Assembly: GCF_000745485.1 (NCBI RefSeq)
Contig: NZ_KN050693.1
Location: 223,985-287,984 of the forward strand
Source: Methanobacterium veterum
Lineage (GTDB): Archaea; Methanobacteriota; Methanobacteria; Methanobacteriales; Methanobacteriaceae
DNA length: 64,000 nucleotides
Direction: 5' to 3'
In this document: positions 9,404-18,117 of the stretch, piece after piece
Layout: every line of letters begins with the position of its first letter
How positions within the stretch are numbered: the first letter of the stretch is position 1
Program-made: the position numbers and the translations under genes
The notes under the pieces: generated by a model
Database searches by the model: none
What the model saw: only the letters and a program-made list of their open reading frames with translations
What the model was told of the DNA's origin: nothing

Positions 9404-10552
9404 TTAAATAAGTGCCCTTATAAGTTTAAATAGGCTTGGCGATTCTTTTAAAAGTCCAAACCACTCCCTTTTTGAAATTGACCAGATATCTTTGTCTTCT
9501 AAGAATCTTGCAAGTGCATTGAATTCATCATCGTTTATTTTGTCAAGAACTTTTCTATATTTAAGTGACTGGTTAATGATGCCCCCAATTTGATCTTTCC
9601 AGCGCTTTTCATATATTTTTAAGAACCCTTCAGATATATTTTCACTTTTTATGGATTCCGCTGCAACTTCACCTGCTATTCTCGCACTTGCAGCGGTTAA
9701 ATGGATTCCACCACCAGTTAATGGATCTACATGTCCGGCAGCATCTCCAACGACCATCAGTCCTTTGGCATATGTTTTTTTAATATTGCCTGAAACAGGT
9801 ACTCCTCCAATATTAAGTTCAACGGGTGTTCCACCAAGAGTTGATATGAATTTATGGAGATAATGGTATGCAGTTTCCTTAGTATTTCTAATTCCAATTC
9901 CGACATTGGTCACCCCATTTTCATTTGGAAAAATCCAGAGATATCCTCCAGGAGCGACTTTACTTCCGAAATAAAACTGCATATAATTTGGTTCTACATC
10001 AATACCTACCATTTTATATTGAACACAGGAACAGATATCATTTATTCTGCGTGTTGAATTTAAACCAGCCATTCGCGCTACATTTGATTCTATGCCGTCT
10101 GCAGCAATAACAATATCTGCTTCGATTTCCATGGTTTTACCAAGGTGTTTTGCAACAACTCCCTTAACATTTCCATCTTTGATAAGCAGGTCTTTAACTG
10201 TAGTTTTTAGCATTATGTCTGTTCCAGCTTTCGCTGATTCAATGGCAAGATGTTTATCAAACACTTTCCTGTCTAAAATAAAACCTCTTTCATTATCAGG
10301 TGTCATCCGAAAATGAGTACCATTGGGAGAATAAAGATCGGCTCCCACAATTTCAGAGCATATGTATCTCTTTGAAGGCTTTATTCCGACAGTTTCAAAG
10401 GTTACTTCGTTTGTAGCTTCAGCACACTGGAGAGGAACTCCTATTTCCTGACGCTTTTCAATCATTAAAACATCTAAATCGTTTTTAGATGCAAAAAGTG
10501 ATGAAATGGAACCTCCTATACGTCCCCCTACCACAACTACATCATATTTCAT
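9404..10552 (-). CDS. Geranylgeranyl reductase family FAD protein (archaeal lipid saturation), copy 1
   Basis: The protein belongs to the FAD-dependent geranylgeranyl reductase family, which in archaea saturates the isoprenoid chains of membrane lipids. The FAD-binding dinucleotide motif is at the N-terminus (VVVGGRIGGSISSL), EKRQEIGVPLQCAE follows, and the second FAD motif VVGDAAGHVDPLTGGG lies near residue 275. At 382 residues it has the family length. It is the second of two tandem copies, 86 bases after copy 2, and the two share long identical stretches (for example AGTDIMLKTTVKDL). The ferredoxin gene at the head of the operon is the likely electron donor. Substrate specificity cannot be read from sequence. 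Confidence 0.85.
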   Translation of the reverse strand: MKYDVVVVGGRIGGSISSLFASKNDLDVLMIEKRQEIGVPLQCAEATNEVTFETVGIKPSKRYICSEIVGADLYSPNGTHFRMTPDNERGFILDRKVFDKHLAIESAKAGTDIMLKTTVKDLLIKDGNVKGVVAKHLGKTMEIEADIVIAADGIESNVARMAGLNSTRRINDICSCVQYKMVGIDVEPNYMQFYFGSKVAPGGYLWIFPNENGVTNVGIGIRNTKETAYHYLHKFISTLGGTPVELNIGGVPVSGNIKKTYAKGLMVVGDAAGHVDPLTGGGIHLTAASARIAGEVAAESIKSENISEGFLKIYEKRWKDQIGGIINQSLKYRKVLDKINDDEFNALARFLEDKDIWSISKREWFGLLKESPSLFKLIRALI

Positions 10553-10638
10553 TATTTGGCTCCAGTATATGGATCTACAATTGGGATCTAATTTTTCAAT
10601 TATAATGCATGAATTGGAAATTTATCTTTTGATTAGCA

Positions 10639-11814
10639 TCACAAAAGATCTTTTACAAGCCTTAAAAGGCGCGGATGTTTTCCTAAAAACTTAATAAAGG
10701 ATAGCTTAGATATTTCTTTCCCCTTACTGTTATTTAGAAATTCTACCAGGGCATTCATTTCATTGTCTGTGAGATCATCTGCTACTTTTCTACATTTCAG
10801 GGACATTTTGAGCATGTCTCCAATTTTAACCCTCCATTCATCATCATATCTTTTTAAAAAATCTTCAGATGAATCCTCTGCCTTTACTGCTTCTGCCGCA
10901 ACCTCTCCTGCTACTCTTGCACATGGAACCGTTGTAAATGTCCCTCCTCCCGTTACAGGATCAATTTGTCTGGCTGCATCTCCCACTACCAGAAAACCAT
11001 CAGTATAAGTTTTATCGATAGGTCCAGATAACGGTACTCCTCCAACATTTAATTCTACTGGTGTGGCATCGAATTTTGATATGAATTTTTTAAGATACTG
11101 ATAAGCAGTTTCTGCGGGGCCTCTTATCCCAAGTCCTACGTTAGCAGTCCCCTCTTCTTTTGGAAATACCCATGCATATCCTCCTGGAGCTATATCTCTT
11201 CCGAAATAAAGATGTACTCTATCATGATCAAAATTAGAACATACCAATTCATATTGGGCGCATGAACAGATATCCATAGGGTTATCTGGTGCCTTGAGCC
11301 CTGCCATCTGTGCCATATTTGATTCAACACCATCTGCGGCTATAACAACATCTGCCTTTATCTCCATTGTTTTTCCCATATGTTTGGCTACTACTCCGCA
11401 GATCTTGCCGTCTTTTTTAATAAGGTCTTTCACTGTGGTTTTTAGCATTATATCAGTCCCTGCTTTCGCTGATTCAATGGCAAGATGTTTATCAAACACT
11501 TTCCTGTCTAAGATATACCCTTTAGCTATGTTTTTGTCTAAATTGTTGAATTCTACTAAATCTTCTGCATTAATATACGTTTCATTAGGTGCGTGAATCG
11601 TACCTGTTTCAACCTCAGCACAGACATATCTGGAGGATGGCTTCATTTCCAGGATCTCGAAGGTAGAATGGGTTGTTCCTTCAGCACATTGAACTGGAAC
11701 TCCTATTTCCTGGCGCTTTTCAATCATTAAAACATCTACATCGTTTTTAGATGCAAAAAGTGATGAAATAGAACCTCCTATACGTCCCCCTACCACAACT
11801 ACGTCATATTTCAT
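10639..11814 (-). CDS. Geranylgeranyl reductase family FAD protein (archaeal lipid saturation), copy 2
   Basis: This 391-residue paralogue of the next gene has the same FAD motifs: VVVGGRIGGSISSL, VGVPVQCAEG-like Cys loop (EIGVPVQCAEG) and VVGDAARQIDPVTGGG. I place the start at the ATG at 11814, which overlaps the stop of the upstream ferredoxin gene as ATGA. The longer in-frame start at 11880 lies inside that ferredoxin and is not real. Translational coupling to the ferredoxin suggests that the two act together, the ferredoxin passing electrons to the reductase. An insertion relative to copy 1 (YINAEDLVEFNNLDKN) lies near residue 80. Confidence 0.87.
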   Translation of the reverse strand: MKYDVVVVGGRIGGSISSLFASKNDVDVLMIEKRQEIGVPVQCAEGTTHSTFEILEMKPSSRYVCAEVETGTIHAPNETYINAEDLVEFNNLDKNIAKGYILDRKVFDKHLAIESAKAGTDIMLKTTVKDLIKKDGKICGVVAKHMGKTMEIKADVVIAADGVESNMAQMAGLKAPDNPMDICSCAQYELVCSNFDHDRVHLYFGRDIAPGGYAWVFPKEEGTANVGLGIRGPAETAYQYLKKFISKFDATPVELNVGGVPLSGPIDKTYTDGFLVVGDAARQIDPVTGGGTFTTVPCARVAGEVAAEAVKAEDSSEDFLKRYDDEWRVKIGDMLKMSLKCRKVADDLTDNEMNALVEFLNNSKGKEISKLSFIKFLGKHPRLLRLVKDLL

Positions 11815-11987
11815 ACATTCCCCTCTATGTAAAATGCTCCAAGAGGACATACATATGTGCATCTTCCGCAGTCGTCGCATTTGTTTTTATTTATGATTAT
11901 TCTGTTTTCTGTAAGTTCTAAAGATCTATTGGGGCATACACTGATGCAAGCTCCACAGCATCCGCATTTTTCAGTGTTGAATTCCAT
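11811..11987 (-). CDS. Small 2[4Fe-4S] ferredoxin coupled to geranylgeranyl reductase
   Basis: This 58-residue gene encodes two complete [4Fe-4S] motifs: CGCCGACISVCP near the N-terminus and CDDCGRCTYVCP near residue 37. The protein begins MEFNTEKCGCC and ends IEGNV. Its TGA overlaps the ATG of the following reductase, so translation is coupled. Archaeal geranylgeranyl reductases are known to need a low-potential ferredoxin, often encoded next to them, which fits this arrangement. TATA-like sequence lies near 12048-12055 on the same strand. Confidence 0.88.
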   Translation of the reverse strand: MEFNTEKCGCCGACISVCPNRSLELTENRIIINKNKCDDCGRCTYVCPLGAFYIEGNV

Positions 11988-12333
11988 TATTTATCACCGA
12001 TTTAAGACAGTAGCTAAGAAAAAATAACTATATGTTTAATATTGTATAATTAGGGTATATATACTTTTTTGAGGCTTTTAAATAGTAATTGGCTCCTAAA
12101 TTCTTTGCCATATCGAGGTGGAATAAAATTGAGTGAAAATATGATACTCATTTAGAGTGCCGGAATTTTTGGACTCTTATACTAAAAACTTAAATACCAG
12201 ATTGTTTATTATATAGTGTACCTATGTAATACGGGTTTTAAGTAAAAATGTTGGATTTAATTTTAATGAATTTAGCATCACTTTTATTAAAACCGTTAAG
12301 GTTATATAGGACATCAAATAATTTCTATGTTAT
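11988..12333. other. Intergenic region between ferredoxin operon and tRNA-Leu
   Basis: No gene is seen. The region is AT-rich and should hold the minus-strand promoter of the ferredoxin/reductase operon (GTATATATAC near 12048-12055) and the plus-strand promoter of tRNA-Leu (TTATATAG at 12302-12309, about 25-30 bases before the tRNA). Confidence 0.5.
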
Positions 12334-12416
12334 GCAGGGGTGCCCGAGCGGCCAAAGGGGGTGGACTTAAGATCCTCTGGCGTAGGCCTTCGTGGGTTCG
12401 AATCCCATCCCCTGCA
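12334..12416 (+). tRNA. tRNA-Leu (anticodon TAA)
   Basis: The acceptor arms GCAGGGG and CCCCTGC pair fully, with discriminator A. The D region contains GCGGCCAAAGGGGGTGGAC, the anticodon loop is CTTAAGA, and a long variable arm (class II) follows, as expected for leucine. The T loop is TTCGAAT. CCA is not encoded. A TATA box lies about 25 bases upstream. Confidence 0.95.
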
Positions 12417-12492
12417 CTTAATTTAATAAATTAAAAAGGAAATTTAATTAATAGAACTCTATTTTAACTATAAAAAATAAAATAATAAACAT

Positions 12493-12565
12493 GCCCTAGT
12501 GGCTTAGCCGGTAGAGCGATGCCTTGGTAAGGCATAGGCCGGGGGTTCGAATCCCCCCTAGGGCT
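12493..12565 (+). tRNA. tRNA-Thr (anticodon GGT)
   Basis: The acceptor arms GCCCTAG and CTAGGGC pair fully. The anticodon stem ATGCC/GGCAT encloses the loop TTGGTAA, giving anticodon GGT. The T arm is GGGGG-TTCGAAT-CCCCC. CCA is not encoded. It lies 76 bases after tRNA-Leu on the same strand, so the two may be co-transcribed. Confidence 0.95.
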
Positions 12566-13136
12566 TAACACTATTTTTTCTATTAAAAGTGACTTAAAAG
12601 TCCCTGATTTTTGACAGTTTTTTCTTTCTATTCTGTATTCTATAACAATTCTTAATTTTAGGAGATAATTATACAATTTGCCTGTATGTAATGCTTTTTT
12701 CTGTAGCAAAGACGAGCTCTATTTTATAGAATTCCTTAGCTGGATCCAGAATATAATCCTGGAATAGTAGTCCTTAGTGGGGTTAAATAGTTTAGAAAAG
12801 TGAGAGATTAGATTCTTAAAAGAGCTTTAGATAAGTAATGCAACCCTGGATAAAAGGACGGTAGTTCTACCCCGGTACCACAAGTGAATCCATTAAAAGG
12901 TACCAATCAAATGAGTTCTACTATGAGACCACAAATTAAATTCTATTTTATGGCTTCTTTTTTTATGAAATCGAAAGGTTCTCTAACGATTCCATTAAAA
13001 AGGCTAGATAATTAGTTTAATAGTATATTTGCCATATTAAATTCATTAGATATTAAGTGCGTTCGTTTCACGAATTATTTTAGAAATGAAATTTAATAGA
13101 AAGCCCGTATAATAAAATAAATTCCTATTATTAACA
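12566..13136. other. Gene-free region after the tRNAs
   Basis: I see no credible gene. A locally GC-richer patch near 12843-12910 contains the inverted repeat GGTAG/CTACC at 12860-12871 and two GGTACC sites. It could be part of a decayed gene or a small RNA, but nothing confirms either. Confidence 0.4.
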
Positions 13137-13277
13137 TTAAGATGTACAATAATTTAAATGCTTAATTTTTAGGGTCTTTGAAGATCCATAGCCTTCAGGG
13201 CGTCTATATATTAAATATAGATTTAAAATAGTGACAATTGTCAAAAGTAATCCTATTATTAAGTAAATATAATTCAT
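13137..13277 (-). CDS. Possible small membrane protein, 46 residues
   Basis: The frame encodes one hydrophobic segment at residues 3-23 (IYLIIGLLLTIVTILNLYLI), followed by a short basic tail with RRPEGYGSSKTLK. This is the typical design of a small single-pass membrane protein. The ATG at 13277 has no strong ribosome site but follows an AAAAAAAGAGTT stretch. The gene stands alone in an otherwise empty region. I do not recognise a family, and it may be a chance frame. Confidence 0.35.
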   Translation of the reverse strand: MNYIYLIIGLLLTIVTILNLYLIYRRPEGYGSSKTLKIKHLNYCTS

Positions 13278-13650
13278 AATAACTCTTTTTTTAAGGTAAT
13301 ATAAGTATTTTTATTGTTTAATCTCATTGAAGTTAAAATAGCATTAAAATTTGAATTCTGCAATAGTGGTAAATCATGGTAAAATTCATACGTCAATCAT
13401 TGCTTTCTTTATGTTCGGTTATTTTGGCAAGATAGGATAACATTATAAAATGATTATTCTGCAATCTGCTGTCAATTAAATCAAATATTATCAAACAAGA
13501 TGTCCTTTAAATTGGCCACTACTACAATTTAATCATTCATTCAATTTTAGCATTATATGAATGTGGAAAGTAGCCCTCTCACTAAAAGTATATATCTGGG
13601 TTTAATCAATTCAATTCATCTAACACTTATCTTTTATTTAGGTGACAGTA
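13278..13650. other. Intergenic region upstream of the metallophosphoesterase
   Basis: There is no gene here. AT-rich sequence includes a likely TATA element (AGTATATATCTGG near 13587-13599) for the following gene. Confidence 0.4.
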
Positions 13651-14457
13651 ATGGAAAAAAAAATAGCACAGTTATCTGATGTACACTTTGGTGAGAAGAA
13701 CTTCTCCCACGACTTAAAAAATAATCTTTTAAAGCAGCTGGAAGATGAAAATCCGGATCTTATTATTGTGGCTGGAGATTTAACTACTGAAGGTTATGTC
13801 CATGAATACAACGATGCAGCTGCATTTGTAGATGAACTCAAAGCTATAACAGAAGTTCATATAATTCCTGGAAACCACGATGCAAGAAATGTAGGATTAC
13901 TCCATTTTGAAAAGCAGATTGGGGAAAGGAAATTTTTACATATGGACAAAAGCTGTGGATTTGCTATCCTTGGATTAGATTCATCAGAACCTGATATAAA
14001 TGATGGGCAGATAGGAACTGATCAGATGGAATGGCTTAAAAGTGAGCTTGATAAAATACCAAGTGATATGTGCAAAATAGTAACTTTCCATCACCACTTA
14101 CTTCCTATACCTCAAACTGGAAGGGAAAGAAATATTTTGCTTGATTCTGGAGATTTGTTAAGTGTTTTCAGAGATTCTGGAGTTGATTTTGTTTTAAATG
14201 GGCATAAACATGTTCCTAATGTTTGGATGATAGAAAAGATGGTTACATTAAATTCAGGAACTGCAACAACCAGAAAGCTGAGGGGCCATACTTATCCGTC
14301 ACACAATCAATTGATCATTAAAGACGACCAGATTCTTGTCAATTTAATAAATACTGAAACAGGATATAAAAGAGAACTGGCTAATTACTCTGTAAAAGTT
14401 GAAAAAGAAGAGTATGTGATATGTTCATATAAACATAATTCACTACCTGTAATTTAA
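13651..14457 (+). CDS. Calcineurin-like metallophosphoesterase
   Basis: This is a soluble 268-residue dinuclear metallophosphoesterase of the class III cyclic nucleotide phosphodiesterase (CpdA/Icc-like) group. All the metal-binding motifs are present in order: LSDVHFGE, VAGDLTTEG, GNHD, FHHHLLP and NGHKHVP. The real substrate cannot be inferred, since the family covers cAMP, phospholipid and other phosphoesters. The ATG at 13651 has an AGGTGA site five bases upstream; a GTG at 13642 overlaps that site. The gene stands alone. Confidence 0.85.
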   Translation: MEKKIAQLSDVHFGEKNFSHDLKNNLLKQLEDENPDLIIVAGDLTTEGYVHEYNDAAAFVDELKAITEVHIIPGNHDARNVGLLHFEKQIGERKFLHMDKSCGFAILGLDSSEPDINDGQIGTDQMEWLKSELDKIPSDMCKIVTFHHHLLPIPQTGRERNILLDSGDLLSVFRDSGVDFVLNGHKHVPNVWMIEKMVTLNSGTATTRKLRGHTYPSHNQLIIKDDQILVNLINTETGYKRELANYSVKVEKEEYVICSYKHNSLPVI

Positions 14458-14941
14458 ACGGGGTAATTTAGTTTAAATTTTTCTTTTTAACCTTTTTAAT
14501 TTGTTATATAACGAAATAAAATCTGCTTCATTCTTTCTGACAATTTGCTGTTTTAATAAGAAACAGCAGTAATTTTTAAACATTTGGTACCAATTGGGGC
14601 ATAATTCTGGAATAATTACTTATTAATGGCTGTGGATACATAGCGGTAACCATATGGCTTAGCTTAAACTTCATCACGTTTGAAGATTTGAGATTTAATA
14701 ACTTTTAATCTGAAATTATTTTAATTAAATTGATCTGAGGGCTGTTTAATAATAGATGAAATAAACAATACTAAAAAGTATTTTAATCAAAACAGCTTTT
14801 AAAGCAGATATATTGATCTTAATATTTAAGAGATAAAATCAAACATAAGAGTGTTTGAGGTCTTCAAAATTCAAAAATATATAACAACTAATAAATGCTT
14901 TTTATACAAAAAGGAGAAAATAGAACTGATAATGTGATATA
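14458..14941. other. Intergenic region before the membrane protein gene
   Basis: I see no gene or conserved RNA. The sequence is AT-rich, with an AAGGAGAA purine run at 14910-14917 close to the next gene. Confidence 0.4.
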
Positions 14942-15625
14942 ATGTCAAAAATGTTAGATGTCATAATGGCAGGTGTAATTTCGGGAATAGTTGCACTTAC
15001 TACCACCAAACTTGGAATAGGTGGGACTGTTATTGGTGCAGTTATTGGGGCAATGCTCTATCAGGTAATGTCTCATTTTATAAAAGAACCGCTTGAAAAT
15101 GTGAATACAAGAAATAATGTACATACAAGAAAGGTACATACAAGAAAGAGTGTAAACACAAAAAATATTGGAAATAGGGAAGAGAGTGTAAACACAAACA
15201 GAATTGAAACTAGGATAGTTTACGTGTTTCCGCTTATAATTATAGTTGTTGTTGAGTTAATTTATCTATTCTCTTCAGTATATTGGAAACCAGACCAGAT
15301 TTTCAATTATTTGGAACAGGTAACTGATGGGACTCTTTTTAGAACTATTGGTCTAGGACTTCTAATTATGGGGATCTACCCGATAATACAATCGGAGAAT
15401 ATAAAAAGATCATACGGATACATAATATTATCAGTTGGTATAATCAAACTTTTAAATGGGTTTGTAGATACACATTCACCATTTGTAAAATTATATGCGA
15501 ATCTTTTCGCAGATTTTGGCCTGGTAATTTCGCTTGCAGTTATTGCAGCGCTATCCTATGTAATTTTATCGATAGTTCAGGAATCGATAGTAATTAGCCG
15601 TGAAAAAGATAGTAATACTCATTAG
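14942..15625 (+). CDS. Predicted four-helix membrane protein, unknown function
   Basis: The 227-residue protein has a glycine-rich N-terminal membrane segment (about residues 7-40), a polar middle (50-95) and three further hydrophobic segments at about 98-115, 140-160 and 190-215. The polar middle contains degenerate repeats with the tandem pentapeptide VHTRK-VHTRK, encoded by an exact 15-base duplication at 15119-15148, plus related VNTR/VNTK units. It ends eight bases before the HTH-PhoU gene, so the two are probably co-transcribed, which suggests a link to phosphate sensing. No family is recognised. Confidence 0.7.
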   Translation: MSKMLDVIMAGVISGIVALTTTKLGIGGTVIGAVIGAMLYQVMSHFIKEPLENVNTRNNVHTRKVHTRKSVNTKNIGNREESVNTNRIETRIVYVFPLIIIVVVELIYLFSSVYWKPDQIFNYLEQVTDGTLFRTIGLGLLIMGIYPIIQSENIKRSYGYIILSVGIIKLLNGFVDTHSPFVKLYANLFADFGLVISLAVIAALSYVILSIVQESIVISREKDSNTH

Positions 15626-15633
15626 ATGATATT

Positions 15634-16551
15634 ATGACTAAGAAAACAAAAAATAGCACTTTAAAAGCGATACTGGATATCATCCTATATGAACATCCCT
15701 CAACTCAGGATGAAATCGCTGAAAAACTTGGAATAACTCGGAGATACGTTACAAAACTGCTTCAACCCCTTATAACTAAGGGGGTTGTAAAGAGAGCATA
15801 CACTCTTGATTTAAAAAAGTTCGATGAATTTTCAGAAGTTTTTGAAGAAGAAAAAACATCAAGGGAACATGCTGGGACATTATACATCAAAGAAATGATT
15901 AAAAACATGTCTAATCATGTTTGTAAACAGCTCGACAGATCTTTTGAAGCGCTTTCAACTTATGATGATGAACTGGCAAGTAAAGCACTGAATATGGACT
16001 ATATTACAAATAACATGCATGAAAAAGTAAGAACCTCTGTAGACATGGCATTATCTATGAATCCTTCTTCAGAATTCAGTAAAACAATGGCTTTCAGTGA
16101 GGTAGCATATGATTTAGAGCGTATCGGTGACCATTCCTGTCAATTTGCTAATTTTACAATGAAAGAATCATATGAAGTTGATCCAGAAATGCTTGTATAT
16201 CTTGGTGAAATGTATGAGACTGCAAAGAAAATGGTTAATTACTCAATGGATATCTTCTTAAATGAAAAACTTGAATTAAAGAGTAAAGTAATGGATTACG
16301 AAGAAAAAATACATGCTTTGCAGAAAAAAGCATTAAACTGCATCGCAACTCAAATGGCAGAAGCATCCTTTGATGATACTGAACGTTCGACATATTACCT
16401 GTCTTTATCAAGGGTAGTTAAGGCCTTTGAAAGGATTGGAGATATATCTATTGAAATAATAGATGTTTCAAGGGAATTTTATGAAAATATACCTAGAACT
16501 ACAACTCCTGAAAGATTTAGACGGAATCCTAAATTATCTAATTTAAAATAA
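15634..16551 (+). CDS. Winged-helix / PhoU-domain phosphate regulator
   Basis: Residues 1-60 form a winged helix-turn-helix (HPSTQDEIAEKLGITRRYVTKLLQPLI), and residues about 85-290 contain two PhoU three-helix repeats with the typical motif EVAYDLERIGDHS and its second copy VVKAFERIGDISIEI. The protein has 305 residues. This fusion is found in archaea and probably reads the state of phosphate uptake and controls transcription, whereas plain PhoU proteins lack the DNA-binding part. The pst genes lie 1.5 kb downstream. Confidence 0.88.
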   Translation: MTKKTKNSTLKAILDIILYEHPSTQDEIAEKLGITRRYVTKLLQPLITKGVVKRAYTLDLKKFDEFSEVFEEEKTSREHAGTLYIKEMIKNMSNHVCKQLDRSFEALSTYDDELASKALNMDYITNNMHEKVRTSVDMALSMNPSSEFSKTMAFSEVAYDLERIGDHSCQFANFTMKESYEVDPEMLVYLGEMYETAKKMVNYSMDIFLNEKLELKSKVMDYEEKIHALQKKALNCIATQMAEASFDDTERSTYYLSLSRVVKAFERIGDISIEIIDVSREFYENIPRTTTPERFRRNPKLSNLK

Positions 16552-16597
16552 CTAATTTTTAACAATTTATTTTATTTAAAAGTAAAAGAGATGTGAA

Positions 16598-16885
16598 TTA
16601 TTCTTTCTCTTTTTCCATGTATTCTTTGATTTTTCGCTCTTCCCATTCTTTGGAAAATATCCCTCGCTTCATGAAAACTGATGATCCATGTGCAACAAGA
16701 CCTATTCCCCAGAAGAAGGATATAAATAGGAACCACCAGAAACCCGGAGTCGTAAAGAAATTAATGATTGCCAGGAATGCATTCACGACAATATAACTAA
16801 TTAAATGTGAGTAAAAACCTCTCACTTCTTCAACTCTTTTTTTAGCTCGGATATATGCATCTTTTTCATATGGTTCATCAACCAT
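16598..16885 (-). CDS. 2TM-domain small membrane protein
   Basis: The 95-residue protein matches the 2TM domain pattern: a basic N-terminus (YIRAKKRVEEVRGFYSHL), a first helix (ISYIVVNAFLAIINFF), a Trp/Phe-rich turn (TTPGFWWFLFISFFW), a second helix and a charged tail. Relatives often stand alone or are fused to histidine kinases. The ATG follows a GGGGAGG site. Its function is unknown. Confidence 0.8.
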   Translation of the reverse strand: MVDEPYEKDAYIRAKKRVEEVRGFYSHLISYIVVNAFLAIINFFTTPGFWWFLFISFFWGIGLVAHGSSVFMKRGIFSKEWEERKIKEYMEKEKE

Positions 16886-17141
16886 TTTGTAAACCTCCCC
16901 TTTGAATTGTACAAATTATAGAGCAGTATATAACTTAATATATAGGTTTTAAGACATTTAAAGTTTTTTTAAAAAAAGGGAGTTCACTAAAAAGATTATT
17001 CTGTTAAATCAGTTTTATAGTTGGATTAAAAAGAATATAATGTGTTGTGGGATTAAAAAAAATCAAAATATGTGTTGATATCTAAAAATAGGCATTTCTT
17101 TATTAAAATGAATATGTACTGGGTTAGGTAATTTAATTTAG

Positions 17142-17927
17142 TTATACTCCATCATAGTAAATTTCGTCTATTTCAAAAAATTTTCTAAATGGAGATTCTC
17201 TTGTTTTTTCTTCATTTACATGTGCTAAAATACCAGGTAAGCGGCCGATCATAAACATGCCGCTTCCAACTGTCCAGTTGAAACCCATATCTGATAAAAT
17301 TGCTCCATTTGCACCATCAATATTCATTCGAATACCTTTTTTTTCAAAGAGCAGGTTTTCAATTGTAATAGCAAGTTCTGAATGTTTGCTGAAGCACCCG
17401 TATTTTTTTGCAAGCTCTATAAGTCTCCGTGCTCTCGGGTCTTCATCATGATATCTATGTCCAAAACCACATATCTTTTCATCATTTTTTAAAAAATGAC
17501 CAACTATTTCTTCTGCAATTCTATTAATGTCATCTTCTGTTCTTTTAATTCCGTCTTGGAGAGTTTTCATGGCATGTTCTATGGCTCCTGCATGGTTTTT
17601 ACCAAATGCAAGAAGGCCGCCTGCGATGCATGCATGCAGCGGAGATCCTGTGGATGCCATGATCCTTGCAGCCTGTGTACTTGGGGGAGTAACACCATGG
17701 TCACAAAATGATACCAGAACTGCCCCTAACATTTTGGCTTCATTTTTGGAAGGCAGCTCTCCTTTTATGAGCAGGTGTATCATTTCGGCAAAAGATATAT
17801 TTCCTATGAGATCTTCCTGTAAATAGCCCCGTGTGGTTAATTTGTTGGGTTCAACTTTTGTTATTGAAGTTCTCCACTTTAGAGTTCTCGGTTTGAATAT
17901 ATCTTTTAACACATCTTCCGTTATCAT
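17142..17927 (-). CDS. Short citrate synthase family protein (citryl-CoA lyase/synthase type)
   Basis: The protein contains the core of the citrate synthase fold: TRGYLQEDLIGNISFAEMIHLLIKG-type small-domain start, the catalytic loop GSPLHACIAGGLLAFGKNHAGAIE, and the second signature CGFGHRYHDEDPRARRL. At 261 residues it is much shorter than classical citrate synthases (370-430) and matches the short form often annotated as citryl-CoA lyase in methanogens. Whether it makes or cleaves citryl-CoA cannot be told from sequence. It is transcribed away from pstS, sharing a 190-base promoter region. No ribosome site is clear, so the mRNA may be leaderless. Confidence 0.8.
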   Translation of the reverse strand: MITEDVLKDIFKPRTLKWRTSITKVEPNKLTTRGYLQEDLIGNISFAEMIHLLIKGELPSKNEAKMLGAVLVSFCDHGVTPPSTQAARIMASTGSPLHACIAGGLLAFGKNHAGAIEHAMKTLQDGIKRTEDDINRIAEEIVGHFLKNDEKICGFGHRYHDEDPRARRLIELAKKYGCFSKHSELAITIENLLFEKKGIRMNIDGANGAILSDMGFNWTVGSGMFMIGRLPGILAHVNEEKTRESPFRKFFEIDEIYYDGV

Positions 17928-18027
17928 ATTGAATAACTATGCAATATGAATTTATTTAAATTTAACGCTTTTAGTGCAATATTGGACACATTTAGTGATA
18001 TTTAATGGGGTAATTTTTAGGGTCTAA

Positions 18028-18084
18028 AATGTGATAGTTCCTATAATGTGATAACTTATACACAAATAGGAACCTTTAAATATG
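18028..18084 (+). promoter_or_regulatory. pst promoter with 17-bp-spaced direct repeats
   Basis: The element AATGTGATA occurs at 18028-18036 and again at 18045-18053, 17 bases apart, just before the TATA-like TTTAAATAT near 18076-18084 of pstS1. Direct repeats at this position suggest a binding site for a phosphate regulator, perhaps the HTH-PhoU protein. The repeats are seen; the binding protein is inferred. Confidence 0.4.
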
Positions 18085-18117
18085 GGTGACAGTTTATTAT
18101 AGGATGAGGTGAATCAA

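Noticed and set aside
11815..11880. Longer start for geranylgeranyl reductase copy 2
   Set aside because: This stretch is the end of the ferredoxin gene in another frame; the ATGA overlap marks the true start.
12464..12709. 81-codon minus-strand open frame
   Set aside because: It runs through the complete tRNA-Thr gene on the other strand and has no ribosome site; it is a chance frame.
12843..12910. Possible decayed gene or small RNA in the region after the tRNAs
   Set aside because: The GGTAG/CTACC hairpin and GGTACC sites are too little evidence, and no frame gives a recognisable protein.
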